In this document: piece by piece, positions 27,988 through 36,273 of the stretch
Layout: every line of letters starts with the position of its first letter
How positions within the stretch are numbered: position 1 is the stretch's first letter
Assembly (NCBI GenBank): GCA_035628505.1
Contig: DASPJR010000149.1
Coordinates: 7,301 to 71,300, forward strand
Source: DASPJR01 sp035628505
Lineage (GTDB): Bacteria; Planctomycetota; SZUA-567; H5-PLA8
DNA: 64,000 nucleotides
Direction: 5' to 3'
The notes under the pieces: model-generated
The model's input: the letters and a program-made list of their open reading frames with translations, nothing else
The model's database searches: none
What the model was told of the DNA's origin: nothing
Program-made: the position numbers and the translations under genes

Positions 27988-29013
27988 ATGAGCACAAAAA
28001 CACTGCCGATTATTGATGTGCACACACATCTGGCCGGACTGGGACATGGCGATACGCGCTGCTTTATCTCCGAAAAAAAGTTCAACAGCGCGCTGTACCG
28101 CCTGATGCGCTACAAGCTCGGTGTTTATAATGCGCACAAAGAAAATCGCCTTGACCAGGCTTACCTGGAACGGCTGGATCAGGACGTTGCATGCGCAATC
28201 GAGAGTCACGCTCTGCATGCGGTTGTCGTCTTCGCGCATGAGCGGATCTACAGCGATACTGGAGAATTGCAGCGCTCAGGGCAGGAGCTATATGTGCCCA
28301 ACGAATACGCGTTTGCCTGCTGCGAGCGGCAGGAGATGCGGGGCCGTTTCCTGCCGGCAATGTCCGTGCATCCATACCGCGCAGACGCGATCGACGAGAC
28401 GGAAAAGTGGATCGAACGCGGCGCGGTCGCGATGAAGTGGCTGCCGAATTCGCAGAACATGAACCCATCCGATCCGCGCTGCCTTAGAATCTACGACCTG
28501 CTTGCGCGGCACGACATTCCGCTGATCGCGCACACGGGAGGCGAGCACACCGTCTCGATCTTGCGCGCGGAGCTCGGGGATCCGGCGCTGCTGCGGCCGG
28601 CGCTGGATCGCGGCGTGAAAGTCATTGTGGCACACTGTGGAACCAAAAGCGGACTATTCGACACCAATTGGCTTCCGCGTTTCTGCGAACTGGCACGCGC
28701 CTATCCCAACTGCTGGGGAGATACTTCCGCGTTCTGCACGCCCGGCCGCACCCGCTGGATGACGCGCATTCTGCGCGAAAGCGATGTCGTCGAAAAACTC
28801 ATTCATGGCAGCGATTACCCCGTGCCTCCCGCAGCATGGACGTCCCTGTTTAAGCTCGGATGGCGGCGGACGTGTTCGCTTCAGCGGACGTGGAGTTTCC
28901 TCGAGCGCGACATCGCGATCAAACGTGAGTACGGCTTTCCCGAGCGAGTCTTTACGAATGCGGCGCGGGTTCTGCCCGCTTCAGCATTGCAGCGCTGGGG
29001 CGTTGCCTGCTAG
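27988..29013 (+). CDS. Amidohydrolase-family metal-dependent hydrolase (TIM barrel)
   Basis: This 341-residue protein has AGGAGG nine bases before the ATG. It shows the amidohydrolase ligand set: DVHTHL at the N-terminus (H12, H14), the barrel Lys in AVAMKWLPNSQNM, His in PLIAHTGG, His in VIVAHCG and Asp in IHGSDYPVPP near the C-terminus. This arrangement is of the amidohydrolase_2 class (ACMSD, dihydroxybenzoate decarboxylase and PTE-like relatives), so hydrolysis or non-oxidative decarboxylation are both possible. The substrate is unknown. It is cytoplasmic, with no signal peptide. It probably shares a transcript with the preceding membrane protein and perhaps the acyltransferase gene 48 bases downstream. 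Confidence 0.85.
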   Translation: MSTKTLPIIDVHTHLAGLGHGDTRCFISEKKFNSALYRLMRYKLGVYNAHKENRLDQAYLERLDQDVACAIESHALHAVVVFAHERIYSDTGELQRSGQELYVPNEYAFACCERQEMRGRFLPAMSVHPYRADAIDETEKWIERGAVAMKWLPNSQNMNPSDPRCLRIYDLLARHDIPLIAHTGGEHTVSILRAELGDPALLRPALDRGVKVIVAHCGTKSGLFDTNWLPRFCELARAYPNCWGDTSAFCTPGRTRWMTRILRESDVVEKLIHGSDYPVPPAAWTSLFKLGWRRTCSLQRTWSFLERDIAIKREYGFPERVFTNAARVLPASALQRWGVAC

Positions 29014-29061
29014 TATGCTGGCCTATCAGTACCGCACGTATCCGCTTTTAAAGGAACCGTT

Positions 29062-31995
29062 ATGGCCCTGGCCCGCTGGATTGGCGCTCGCGCCCGATAC
29101 CTGGTACGACGCCTGGTCCGGTTCTATTACCCGCAGATCGAGGTCACGGACGCAGAGCGCGTCCCGGCGAGCGGCCCGGTGCTCTTCGTGGCCAATCATC
29201 CCAATTCGCTGATCGATCCGGTCATCATCGGCATTGTCGCTAAGCGGCCGGTGCGCTTCCTTGCTAAGGCACCGCTGTTCGATGTGCCCGTTCTCGGCCG
29301 GCTCATGCGGGCACTCGGAATGGTTCCCGCGTATCGCGCCAGCGACGATCCTGCGCAGCTCTCGCGCAACACCGAGTCCCTTGGTGCCGGAGCGGAGATC
29401 CTTACTGCCGGCGACGCGCTGGGCCTCTTCCCTGAAGGAAAGACGCACGACGCGGCGAAAGTTGAAATGATTCGTTCGGGCGCGGCCCGCATCGCCATGC
29501 AGGCGCTCGAGAAAGGCGCAAGCACGCTCAAGGTCGTGCCGCTCGGAATTAATTACGAACGCAAAGAGGACGCGCGCACGGCTGTGTGGGTACGTGTCGG
29601 CGAGCCCATCGATGTCGCGAAGTTGCTGGAAAGCGCGGGTGACGCGAGCAAAGCCACGCGGCGTCTAACCGCCGAGATCGACCGCCAGCTCAAAGCGCTC
29701 GTCGTTCACTTGAACGACGACAAGCTTGAGCCGCTTGTCGCCGAACTGGAGATTCTCTTTCCAGCGCGAGGCGCTCTCGCCCGGCAGACCGCCGCGCCGC
29801 TGCGCCAGCGCAAACGCATTGCTGACGCAATGAATTACTTCATGGAGCACGACCGGGCGCGTGCAGAAGAACTGCTCACGCGGCTCACGGCGCACCGTGA
29901 GCGGCTTGCGCTGAGCGGGTTGAGTATGCACTTGCCCGTCATGCGTCAGCGCCGTCGGCAGCTGTTCTTCAAGATGGCCACCGATCTGCTCTGGCTGATC
30001 GCGTTCTTTGTTCCCGCGCTTATTGGCACCATTCATCACCTGCTGCCGTTCCTGTTGATCCGCTTGATTACGCCGCGCGTGCAGACTCCAGGGCGCTCCA
30101 GCATTTCGCTGTCACGGTTGCTGCTGGGTCTGCCGCTTTACGGAGCTGCATATGCGGGCGCCTTCTGGTTCATGTGGCACTTTGAATTTCGTCCGTGGGC
30201 AATGTGTGCGTGGCTCATTCTTATGCCCATGGCCGGCCTCGTCGCATTGGAGTACTGGTCGCGTGCTCGCGGAGCCGCGTCCGTCTGGTGGCAGCAATTC
30301 CGTCTCGTGCTGCAGCGCGAGAACCTCCGCGCTCTTCGTCTCGAGCAGGAAGCGCTTGAGCAGCAGCTGCAGGACCTTGCTGCGGCCTACCAGAAGATCG
30401 TACCGGTCGAGGATGGTCCAGAACGCAGCCGTCGCCGTGATTCTGTTTTCAGCCGCCGCACACTGCGGTGGGCGACCTCATCACTGGCGTGCTTTGGAGT
30501 ACTGTGGGCGGTGCTGCAGCTTCGTGAAAAGCCCATCGCCGAACTCGCTGCACCCGCCCCCGTTCTAACGGCACTGTCGTCCGGCGAACTGGCCACGTCC
30601 ATCAAGGCGGACGAAAAAGCCCTGACCGATGTCATTGCCGGGCTCATTGAGCTGGAGTCTCGCGCGCTGCAGATCCGCGAAGAGTTCGCGAGCGGCAAGC
30701 GCAGTTACTACTCACAGGCTGACAACGACATCGTCCGCCAGAGTCTGCTGACATTCCTTAATTACCGCGCGGCACTCTTCCGGATTGTCTGGAAGTACCA
30801 GAACCATGCGCAGGTTTCCGATGCGCCTTTGCGGTCGCGCGCGTTTCTATGCAATTACGCGGCAGCCGCAGTGCTTCACGAAGCGGCGCTGAAATTTATC
30901 TCGCAGTACTCTGCCGAGGAGCACGTTCGCAAGCTCAACGAAGCCGAGCCCAACTGCGGCATTCCGCCAAAAGTCTACGATACCGTCCGCCATAATATGA
31001 TCCGCTTCGAAACTGAAGCGCTGCTCAAGGGAGCACATGCGAATTATCTGGCCCGGCGCGCTGAATTTGAAACGCTTGGCCTGCTGAAAGAGGAGCCACA
31101 CGCCGGCTTTCACGCCGCAATCCTGCGTTCGCGGCAGACGGCCGAGACGCTTGGGCCGAACATCTGGAAAGAAAAAGCCGTGATCTCGCTGGACGCCACG
31201 CGCCAGACAGGAAAAGGCGCCGCTTACCAGATGCAGTCGCTCGTCGCCGCGTGGATCGGCGACACGAAAATCCGTGCCCCCCGCGGCGGACAAACATTGA
31301 TCGGCGATCAACGCGCCGCCGAGCTGCGCAAGATGCTCAAGCCCGGGGATATCCTCCTCGAGCGGCGCAACTGGTTTCTTTCGAATGCGTTTCTGCCTGG
31401 CTACTGGCCGCACGCCGCGTTGTACGTCGGCACGCCTGAAGAGCTCGCCTCAATGGGGCTCGACAAAGATCCGCGTCTGGCGCGGCACTGGTCGCGATTT
31501 GCCGAAAAGGACGAGCATGGCCATCCGCATGTCATTGTGGAAGCGCTCAGCGAAGGCGTTGTTTTTGCCAGCCTCGAGCATTCCATTGGCGGTGGCGATT
31601 CAGTCGCCGTGCTGCGCCCGCGGCTTTCGGATGAGCAGATCCGCGAAGCAATCTGCCGCGGCTTTTCGCATGCGGGTAAGCCGTACGACTTTGAATTCGA
31701 CTTCTTCAGCACCGACAAGATTGTCTGCACCGAACTGGTGTTCCGCGCCTACGACGGTGCCATTCAATTCCCGCTTGTTGATGTGCTTGGGCGCAAGACG
31801 CTGCCTGCCGTCGAGATCGTGCGTAAGTTTGCGGTCGAGCACGGTCGATCGAACGCGCAATTGGAATTAGTGCTGTTCCTGGATGGTGAAGAATCCAGCG
31901 GTCAGGCGGTGGCACGCGATGTTGAAGCGTTCAAAGCCACGCTGCACCGGCCGGGGATGACGTGGCTGCAGGGTCTAGTGCCGGATGGGAAGTGA
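29062..31995 (+). CDS. Sct1/Gat-like acyltransferase fused to a membrane region and a C-terminal YiiX/NlpC-P60-like papain domain
   Basis: The 977-residue protein starts with a PlsC-type acyltransferase domain (about 1-200) acting on glycerol-3-phosphate or lyso-lipids. The catalytic motif is NHPNSLID, with five residues between His and Asp, and the second motif is FPEGKTHD; both match the yeast Sct1/Gpt2 type better than the usual bacterial HX4D. A central part has hydrophobic helices (about 300-430) and a coiled coil (LEQEALEQQLQDLAAAYQ). The C-terminal 220 residues resemble the permuted NlpC/P60 family YiiX/YebB: LKPGDILLERR, His in YWPHAALYVG, Glu in VIVEAL and Cys in KIVCTELVFRAY. The catalytic Cys, His and polar residue all appear present. 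The fusion suggests one protein that attaches and removes acyl groups at the membrane. Confidence 0.8.
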   Translation: MALARWIGARARYLVRRLVRFYYPQIEVTDAERVPASGPVLFVANHPNSLIDPVIIGIVAKRPVRFLAKAPLFDVPVLGRLMRALGMVPAYRASDDPAQLSRNTESLGAGAEILTAGDALGLFPEGKTHDAAKVEMIRSGAARIAMQALEKGASTLKVVPLGINYERKEDARTAVWVRVGEPIDVAKLLESAGDASKATRRLTAEIDRQLKALVVHLNDDKLEPLVAELEILFPARGALARQTAAPLRQRKRIADAMNYFMEHDRARAEELLTRLTAHRERLALSGLSMHLPVMRQRRRQLFFKMATDLLWLIAFFVPALIGTIHHLLPFLLIRLITPRVQTPGRSSISLSRLLLGLPLYGAAYAGAFWFMWHFEFRPWAMCAWLILMPMAGLVALEYWSRARGAASVWWQQFRLVLQRENLRALRLEQEALEQQLQDLAAAYQKIVPVEDGPERSRRRDSVFSRRTLRWATSSLACFGVLWAVLQLREKPIAELAAPAPVLTALSSGELATSIKADEKALTDVIAGLIELESRALQIREEFASGKRSYYSQADNDIVRQSLLTFLNYRAALFRIVWKYQNHAQVSDAPLRSRAFLCNYAAAAVLHEAALKFISQYSAEEHVRKLNEAEPNCGIPPKVYDTVRHNMIRFETEALLKGAHANYLARRAEFETLGLLKEEPHAGFHAAILRSRQTAETLGPNIWKEKAVISLDATRQTGKGAAYQMQSLVAAWIGDTKIRAPRGGQTLIGDQRAAELRKMLKPGDILLERRNWFLSNAFLPGYWPHAALYVGTPEELASMGLDKDPRLARHWSRFAEKDEHGHPHVIVEALSEGVVFASLEHSIGGGDSVAVLRPRLSDEQIREAICRGFSHAGKPYDFEFDFFSTDKIVCTELVFRAYDGAIQFPLVDVLGRKTLPAVEIVRKFAVEHGRSNAQLELVLFLDGEESSGQAVARDVEAFKATLHRPGMTWLQGLVPDGK

Positions 31996-32022
31996 GTAGA
32001 GAGCGGGATAACCTGTGCCGTA

Positions 32023-32040
32023 GAAGACACGATTGTCTTC
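32023..32040. other. Perfect palindrome downstream of the acyltransferase gene
   Basis: GAAGACA (32023-32029) pairs with TGTCTTC (32034-32040) over a four-base loop, extendable by one A-T pair. It lies 27 bases after the stop at 31995 and lacks a following T-run, so it may be a weak terminator or an mRNA-end structure. The rest of 31996-32169 is AT-richer and includes a possible -10 element TATACT near 32133 ahead of the kelch gene. Confidence 0.35.
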
Positions 32041-32221
32041 TGCGAGAGACATCTACAGTCGCGAGCGTATCGATCTAGCCGTCTGCTATTTACAGTAAAT
32101 AATAAGTTACTCTGCTTCAGAATAACGTATACTTTTTTTGCCCTGACTTTTACTTTATGGAGCCGCCTTATGCGATCAGACGCTTTGCCCCGCGTTTCTG
32201 GCGGGCTGATTCTGCTGTGTA

Positions 32222-35200
32222 TTGGCGATGATTGCCTGGCTCTTGAGCGAGGCACCGGCGAAACCGCGACAAGCGTACACTCCGCCCGCTCGCGTCGACT
32301 CAAGCGCGGAAGCACTTCTTGCCGCGTATTATCCGGCGCCTCCTGTCTCCGCAAATGGGTTGCAGAAATATCAGCCAATCACCGCCACGCGTGAAGGCTT
32401 CGAGCCGCCCGCGGATATGCAGAAGCTGATCGATAAGCCCGGCAGCCGCTGGAAGAACCCAGCCAAAGCCGTGCAGCCTATCTTTCCCAGGAACTTCGCC
32501 GGTCCCGTGCGCGTGCGCTGCAGCGTCGCGGACGTTTCAGCCGTGCCCGTGAATGCGAACCTTCAAAGCTGCGGAGAGATCGCCTCTGACGGCAGCCTCA
32601 TCTATCGAAATGCATTCGGCCCCGGCATCGATGTGGCGTACCGCTGCGAAGCGATCAAGACCGAAGAGTTCATCATTTTACGGGATGTGACGAGTGATGG
32701 ATGGCGAGTAACGGGGAACGGCGACGACCGCGCGGTGCAGTCCCCCGTCACCCGTCACGCGTCACCCGTCACATTTTCCTGGGACCTACATGCAAACGGT
32801 TTAAAGCCCCGCCTGACCCCCGGCCACACGATCGAGTTCTGCGACGCGCAAGGCGTCCCGCGGCTGCGCATCAACGCGCCGGAGGGCAAAGACGCCGATG
32901 GAAAACTTTTACGAGGCGGCGAGCAGCTCAAGCTCTCGCTCGCCGGCGATCGGCTGACGCTCGCGTGCGATCTGAAGGACGCGAAGCTGCCCGTGGTGAT
33001 CGATCCGAGTTGGAGCACGACGGGGGCGATGGCTGAAGCGCGCCATTGGCATGTTTCATCATTGTTGAATAACGGAAAAGTCCTCATTTCAGCCGGAGTG
33101 CCGGGATACACCTCATGTGAGCTATTTAATCCGGTTACAGCGACCTTCTCAACTACGGGTTCTTTAAACACTCGCCGCGAGCGGCACACAGCAACGGTCT
33201 TGAACAACGGCGCCGTCCTCGTCGTAGGAGGAAATAATGATCAAATAGGCTCAGTTGCGGCTTGCGAACTCTACGATCCTTCGAGCGGCCAATGGAGTAC
33301 TACCGGATCGTTGCAGGCAGCACGCGTGGGTCACACAGCTTCAGTACTCCCTAGTGGCAACGTTCTCGTTGCGGGTGGATATGGAAGCGCATACTTCGCG
33401 TCGTGTGAGCAGTATGATGCCGGCACCGGCCTCTGGCAGCCAGCTGGTACGATGCAAAACGCCCGTGCTTTTCACGGTTCCGTTGAACTGCCAGATGGGA
33501 AAATAATTGCAATCAGTGGGTTGAATAGCGGGAACTTTGTCTCTAATTGTGAAACCTTCACTCCCAGCACAAATAGTTGGAGCGCGTCATCCAATGTAAT
33601 TCGCGCGCGCAGTGAACACACGGCTTTGCTTCAACAGGACGGCTCGGTGCTCTGCATTGGCGGGTTAGGTGCGGCGGGGCAATCTCTTGCATCAACCGAA
33701 GAGTTCTCGTCCGGAAATTGGGGAAATGAACGATCAATGAATTTTTCTCGTGAACACCTTACGGCGACATTGCTTAGCAACGGATTCACATTGGTGACGG
33801 GTGGCGCAAGTACTCTAAATGGCGGTTCTTTTTTCAATTCGTGTGAACTATATACCGGTTCCGCTAAGAGCTGGAAGCTTACAAAGAGTATGAGCGAAAT
33901 ACGTTATTATCATACGGCTACACGACTACTTTCAGGCGCGGTGCTCGTTACAGGCGGGCAGGCGTTTGTAAATGCCAATGTGACATCGCACTCCTCGTGC
34001 GAGATTTTTGATCCAAGGCCACAAGGGACAGCGCAGAATTTATCCGTGCTCCACAATACCGCCTTGTCATTCACACAGATCATCGATTCCCTGGAAGGCT
34101 CCTTCACAATCGCTGTGAAACAGGCGCCAGCCTCCGGAACGCTGCAGGCGAATGGTTTGAACTTCACGTACACATCTAATCTCGGTTTCACGGGCAATGA
34201 GAAGATCATCTTTGCCGTGACTGACTCGCTGGGCACGAGTGATGATTTTGAAGTGAACATTGCCGTCACGAACGCGCTTCCAACGGTCGTGGCTGCTGCG
34301 TCTCCAACAGGTGCTGTGCCGAATCAAGCCGTGACGTTCACGTCGACCGGCACCGACAGTCCCGGTGACTCCCTCACCTATCTCTGGGATTTCGGCGACG
34401 GTGCGACGTCCACCGATCAGAACGCCACGCACGCTTACGCGGCGGTGGGCAGCTATACGGCGAAGGTCACCGTCACCGATGCGGCGGGCGGAAGCGCTTC
34501 GGCGACGGTGCTGATTAAGGTCAGTGAGGCGCCGGTTGGGCGGCTGACCACCAGTGACGTCGTTGCGTTTGGAAATCTGCCGTTCACGTTCGATGCAAGC
34601 ACCAGCACCGATCCGGAAAACGCCATCGCCTCGTACGTCTGGGACTTCGGTGACGGCACACCGGCCGGCAGCGGTCAGATCATTTCGAAAGTCTATAAGG
34701 AGCCGGGAACGTACACGGTCACGCTCACGATCACCGATGCCGCCGGCGTGAGCACGACGATATCGCGCATCATCGAAGTCCTGCCCGCCGATCAGGCCGG
34801 GCTCTACAACGGCTTCGTCGATTACAAAGTCGGCTGGAACCGTCTGGCTGATTCCAAGGACACTTTTTCGCTGAGCGCCAGCGTGAACGTCGGCGACGAC
34901 GTGATCGGCAAAGACACGACGCTCGCGGTTGAAATCGCCGGCCAGCGCTTTACGGGCAAGCTTGATCTCAAGCTGCGCGATTCTTCCAACGCCAACGCGA
35001 AGTGGACGGTGAAATCCAACATTCGCAAGCAGCCGTCCGGCACGGTGCTCCTTACACTGAAGGTGAAGAACGCCAGCCTCGGCGTCGGCTTCAACCAGCT
35101 CGGCGTGCTGACCAATGGCGATCCATCTGATGTCATCGAAAAGGATATTCCGGTACGCCTCGAGATTGGCACGCGCAGCTTCGAAGTGCTAGTCCCGTCC

Positions 35201-35254
35201 GAGTTCAAATTCAACACGACGGGACAGAAAGCGAAGGGTTCGGGAGAATCATGA
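32222..35254 (+). CDS. Kelch-repeat and PKD-domain surface protein (N-terminus possibly frameshifted)
   Basis: About 1010 residues. A first beta-rich part (to about 265) precedes five to six kelch units (about 270-600), each with HTATVLNNGAVLVVGG-like strands followed by ELYDPSSGQWSTTGS. Then come a short cadherin-like stretch, two PKD domains (WDFGDGATSTDQNATHAY near 730, WDFGDGTPAGSG near 815) and a 150-residue C-terminal domain similar in layout to that of the giant protein at 10955. The start is uncertain: the frame opens at TTG 32222 with no ribosome site. A well-placed ATG at 32170 (after GGAG) in another frame encodes the first half of a signal peptide, and joining the frames near 32215 gives a complete one (ILLCVLAMIAWLL). 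The kelch part is visibly AT-richer than its flanks. Likely exported. Confidence 0.8.
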   Translation: MAMIAWLLSEAPAKPRQAYTPPARVDSSAEALLAAYYPAPPVSANGLQKYQPITATREGFEPPADMQKLIDKPGSRWKNPAKAVQPIFPRNFAGPVRVRCSVADVSAVPVNANLQSCGEIASDGSLIYRNAFGPGIDVAYRCEAIKTEEFIILRDVTSDGWRVTGNGDDRAVQSPVTRHASPVTFSWDLHANGLKPRLTPGHTIEFCDAQGVPRLRINAPEGKDADGKLLRGGEQLKLSLAGDRLTLACDLKDAKLPVVIDPSWSTTGAMAEARHWHVSSLLNNGKVLISAGVPGYTSCELFNPVTATFSTTGSLNTRRERHTATVLNNGAVLVVGGNNDQIGSVAACELYDPSSGQWSTTGSLQAARVGHTASVLPSGNVLVAGGYGSAYFASCEQYDAGTGLWQPAGTMQNARAFHGSVELPDGKIIAISGLNSGNFVSNCETFTPSTNSWSASSNVIRARSEHTALLQQDGSVLCIGGLGAAGQSLASTEEFSSGNWGNERSMNFSREHLTATLLSNGFTLVTGGASTLNGGSFFNSCELYTGSAKSWKLTKSMSEIRYYHTATRLLSGAVLVTGGQAFVNANVTSHSSCEIFDPRPQGTAQNLSVLHNTALSFTQIIDSLEGSFTIAVKQAPASGTLQANGLNFTYTSNLGFTGNEKIIFAVTDSLGTSDDFEVNIAVTNALPTVVAAASPTGAVPNQAVTFTSTGTDSPGDSLTYLWDFGDGATSTDQNATHAYAAVGSYTAKVTVTDAAGGSASATVLIKVSEAPVGRLTTSDVVAFGNLPFTFDASTSTDPENAIASYVWDFGDGTPAGSGQIISKVYKEPGTYTVTLTITDAAGVSTTISRIIEVLPADQAGLYNGFVDYKVGWNRLADSKDTFSLSASVNVGDDVIGKDTTLAVEIAGQRFTGKLDLKLRDSSNANAKWTVKSNIRKQPSGTVLLTLKVKNASLGVGFNQLGVLTNGDPSDVIEKDIPVRLEIGTRSFEVLVPSEFKFNTTGQKAKGSGES
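32687..32772. repeat. Heptamer-based inverted repeat inside the kelch gene
   Basis: The left arm 32687-32716 (GTGACGA-type units) and the right arm 32742-32772 (CCCGTCAC-type units) are imperfect reverse complements of about 30 bases with a 25-base spacer. They are translated in frame as part of the kelch protein (around SDGWRVTGN and SPVTRHASPVT). The design, heptamer units folding into a hairpin, is the same as in the intergenic elements at 57579, 59949 and 62084, though the unit sequence differs. Confidence 0.65.
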
Positions 35255-36111
35255 TCCGCTATCACCTACTCCTTTTGCTTGCCTTGATAAAAACTGTGCA
35301 TGGCGGGCAGGACATCGCCGCGAACGAAAAACTCGCACAGCAAGCCTGCATTGAGTACGCCCGTGCCCAGGAGCTTTACCATCGTACCGACTGCAACGGC
35401 GACGGAATTCTCGAGTACGCGCACGCTCTGCATGGCGGAAAAAACCGCAGGCCCGCGGTTCCGGGCCCGGTCACGCCTGTCAAGGCTGCTCCTGAAGAAC
35501 TCGCGCAAATCGATGCGTTGATCACAAAACTGGGAGCCGACGAGTTTGAGACGCGCACAGCAGCTGTAACGGCGCTGCTGAAGATCGGTCCGACGGCACT
35601 TGAGAAAGTTGAGGCTGCAAAACGCACGCAGAAGGATCCAGAAATCCTGGCCAGCTGCGCGAAACTGATTGAGGCGTATAACAAGGTGCTCAACCCGCCT
35701 AAGGCGGCGGACATGGCGATGGGACTGCGCGTCACGATCTCCGCGGATGGCTCGGAAAGGAATATCGAGCTTGTCAGCGAAGCACTTGCTGAAGCGGAAT
35801 GCCCGATCGGCGCCGATCCTAAGACGCTTACGGCAAAGTCCGGCTACCTGTTTCGCGTGCTCACGCGGCAAGGTCCAAATGCGATGGGAGGCGCCCGCGA
35901 ATTCTTGAAAGACGGCAAAATGACTCTGGGCTACGGCCTTCTCGCCTTTCCGAAGGAGCATGGAGTCACCGGCTTTAAGTGCTACATCATCAGCAATTCG
36001 GGAACGATCTTCGAGAGCACCTTTGCACACGACAAGGCAACCACTGAAGCGTATGTAAAGGAATGCGACAGCTTCGATCCGGATCCAAGGCTGTGGGTGC
36101 CTTCGGAGTGA
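35251..36111 (+). CDS. Secreted DUF2950-like protein with HEAT-like insert
   Basis: The ATG overlaps the stop of the kelch gene (ATGA at 35251-35254), so translation is probably coupled. The 286-residue product has a short signal peptide (MIRYHLLLLLALIKTVHGG). It then has a helix ending in NGDGILEYA, a Pro-rich linker, and a HEAT-like helical pair (LGADEFETRTAAVTALLKIG). The C-terminal part resembles DUF2950: YLFRVLTRQGPNAMGG, LGYGLLAFPKEHGVTG and FIFES-like strands. DUF2950 proteins are exported and of unknown function; the DGDGILEYA segment may bind calcium. Coupling with the kelch/PKD protein suggests that the two act together outside the cytoplasm. Confidence 0.65.
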   Translation: MIRYHLLLLLALIKTVHGGQDIAANEKLAQQACIEYARAQELYHRTDCNGDGILEYAHALHGGKNRRPAVPGPVTPVKAAPEELAQIDALITKLGADEFETRTAAVTALLKIGPTALEKVEAAKRTQKDPEILASCAKLIEAYNKVLNPPKAADMAMGLRVTISADGSERNIELVSEALAEAECPIGADPKTLTAKSGYLFRVLTRQGPNAMGGAREFLKDGKMTLGYGLLAFPKEHGVTGFKCYIISNSGTIFESTFAHDKATTEAYVKECDSFDPDPRLWVPSE

Positions 36112-36273
36112 TAGGCAAGTCTCTTGACGGGCCACGTCCGAATATCAAGACGACAATTCAGAAAATCAGCAAAGCGCCTCTGGATTGCTCCACGTTCTAA
36201 CTGACGTGTTTGCATTCGACGCATTCGCGATTAAACGAAAGTGTGGAAGGATCAGCACTGATGGAGTAAGCAC

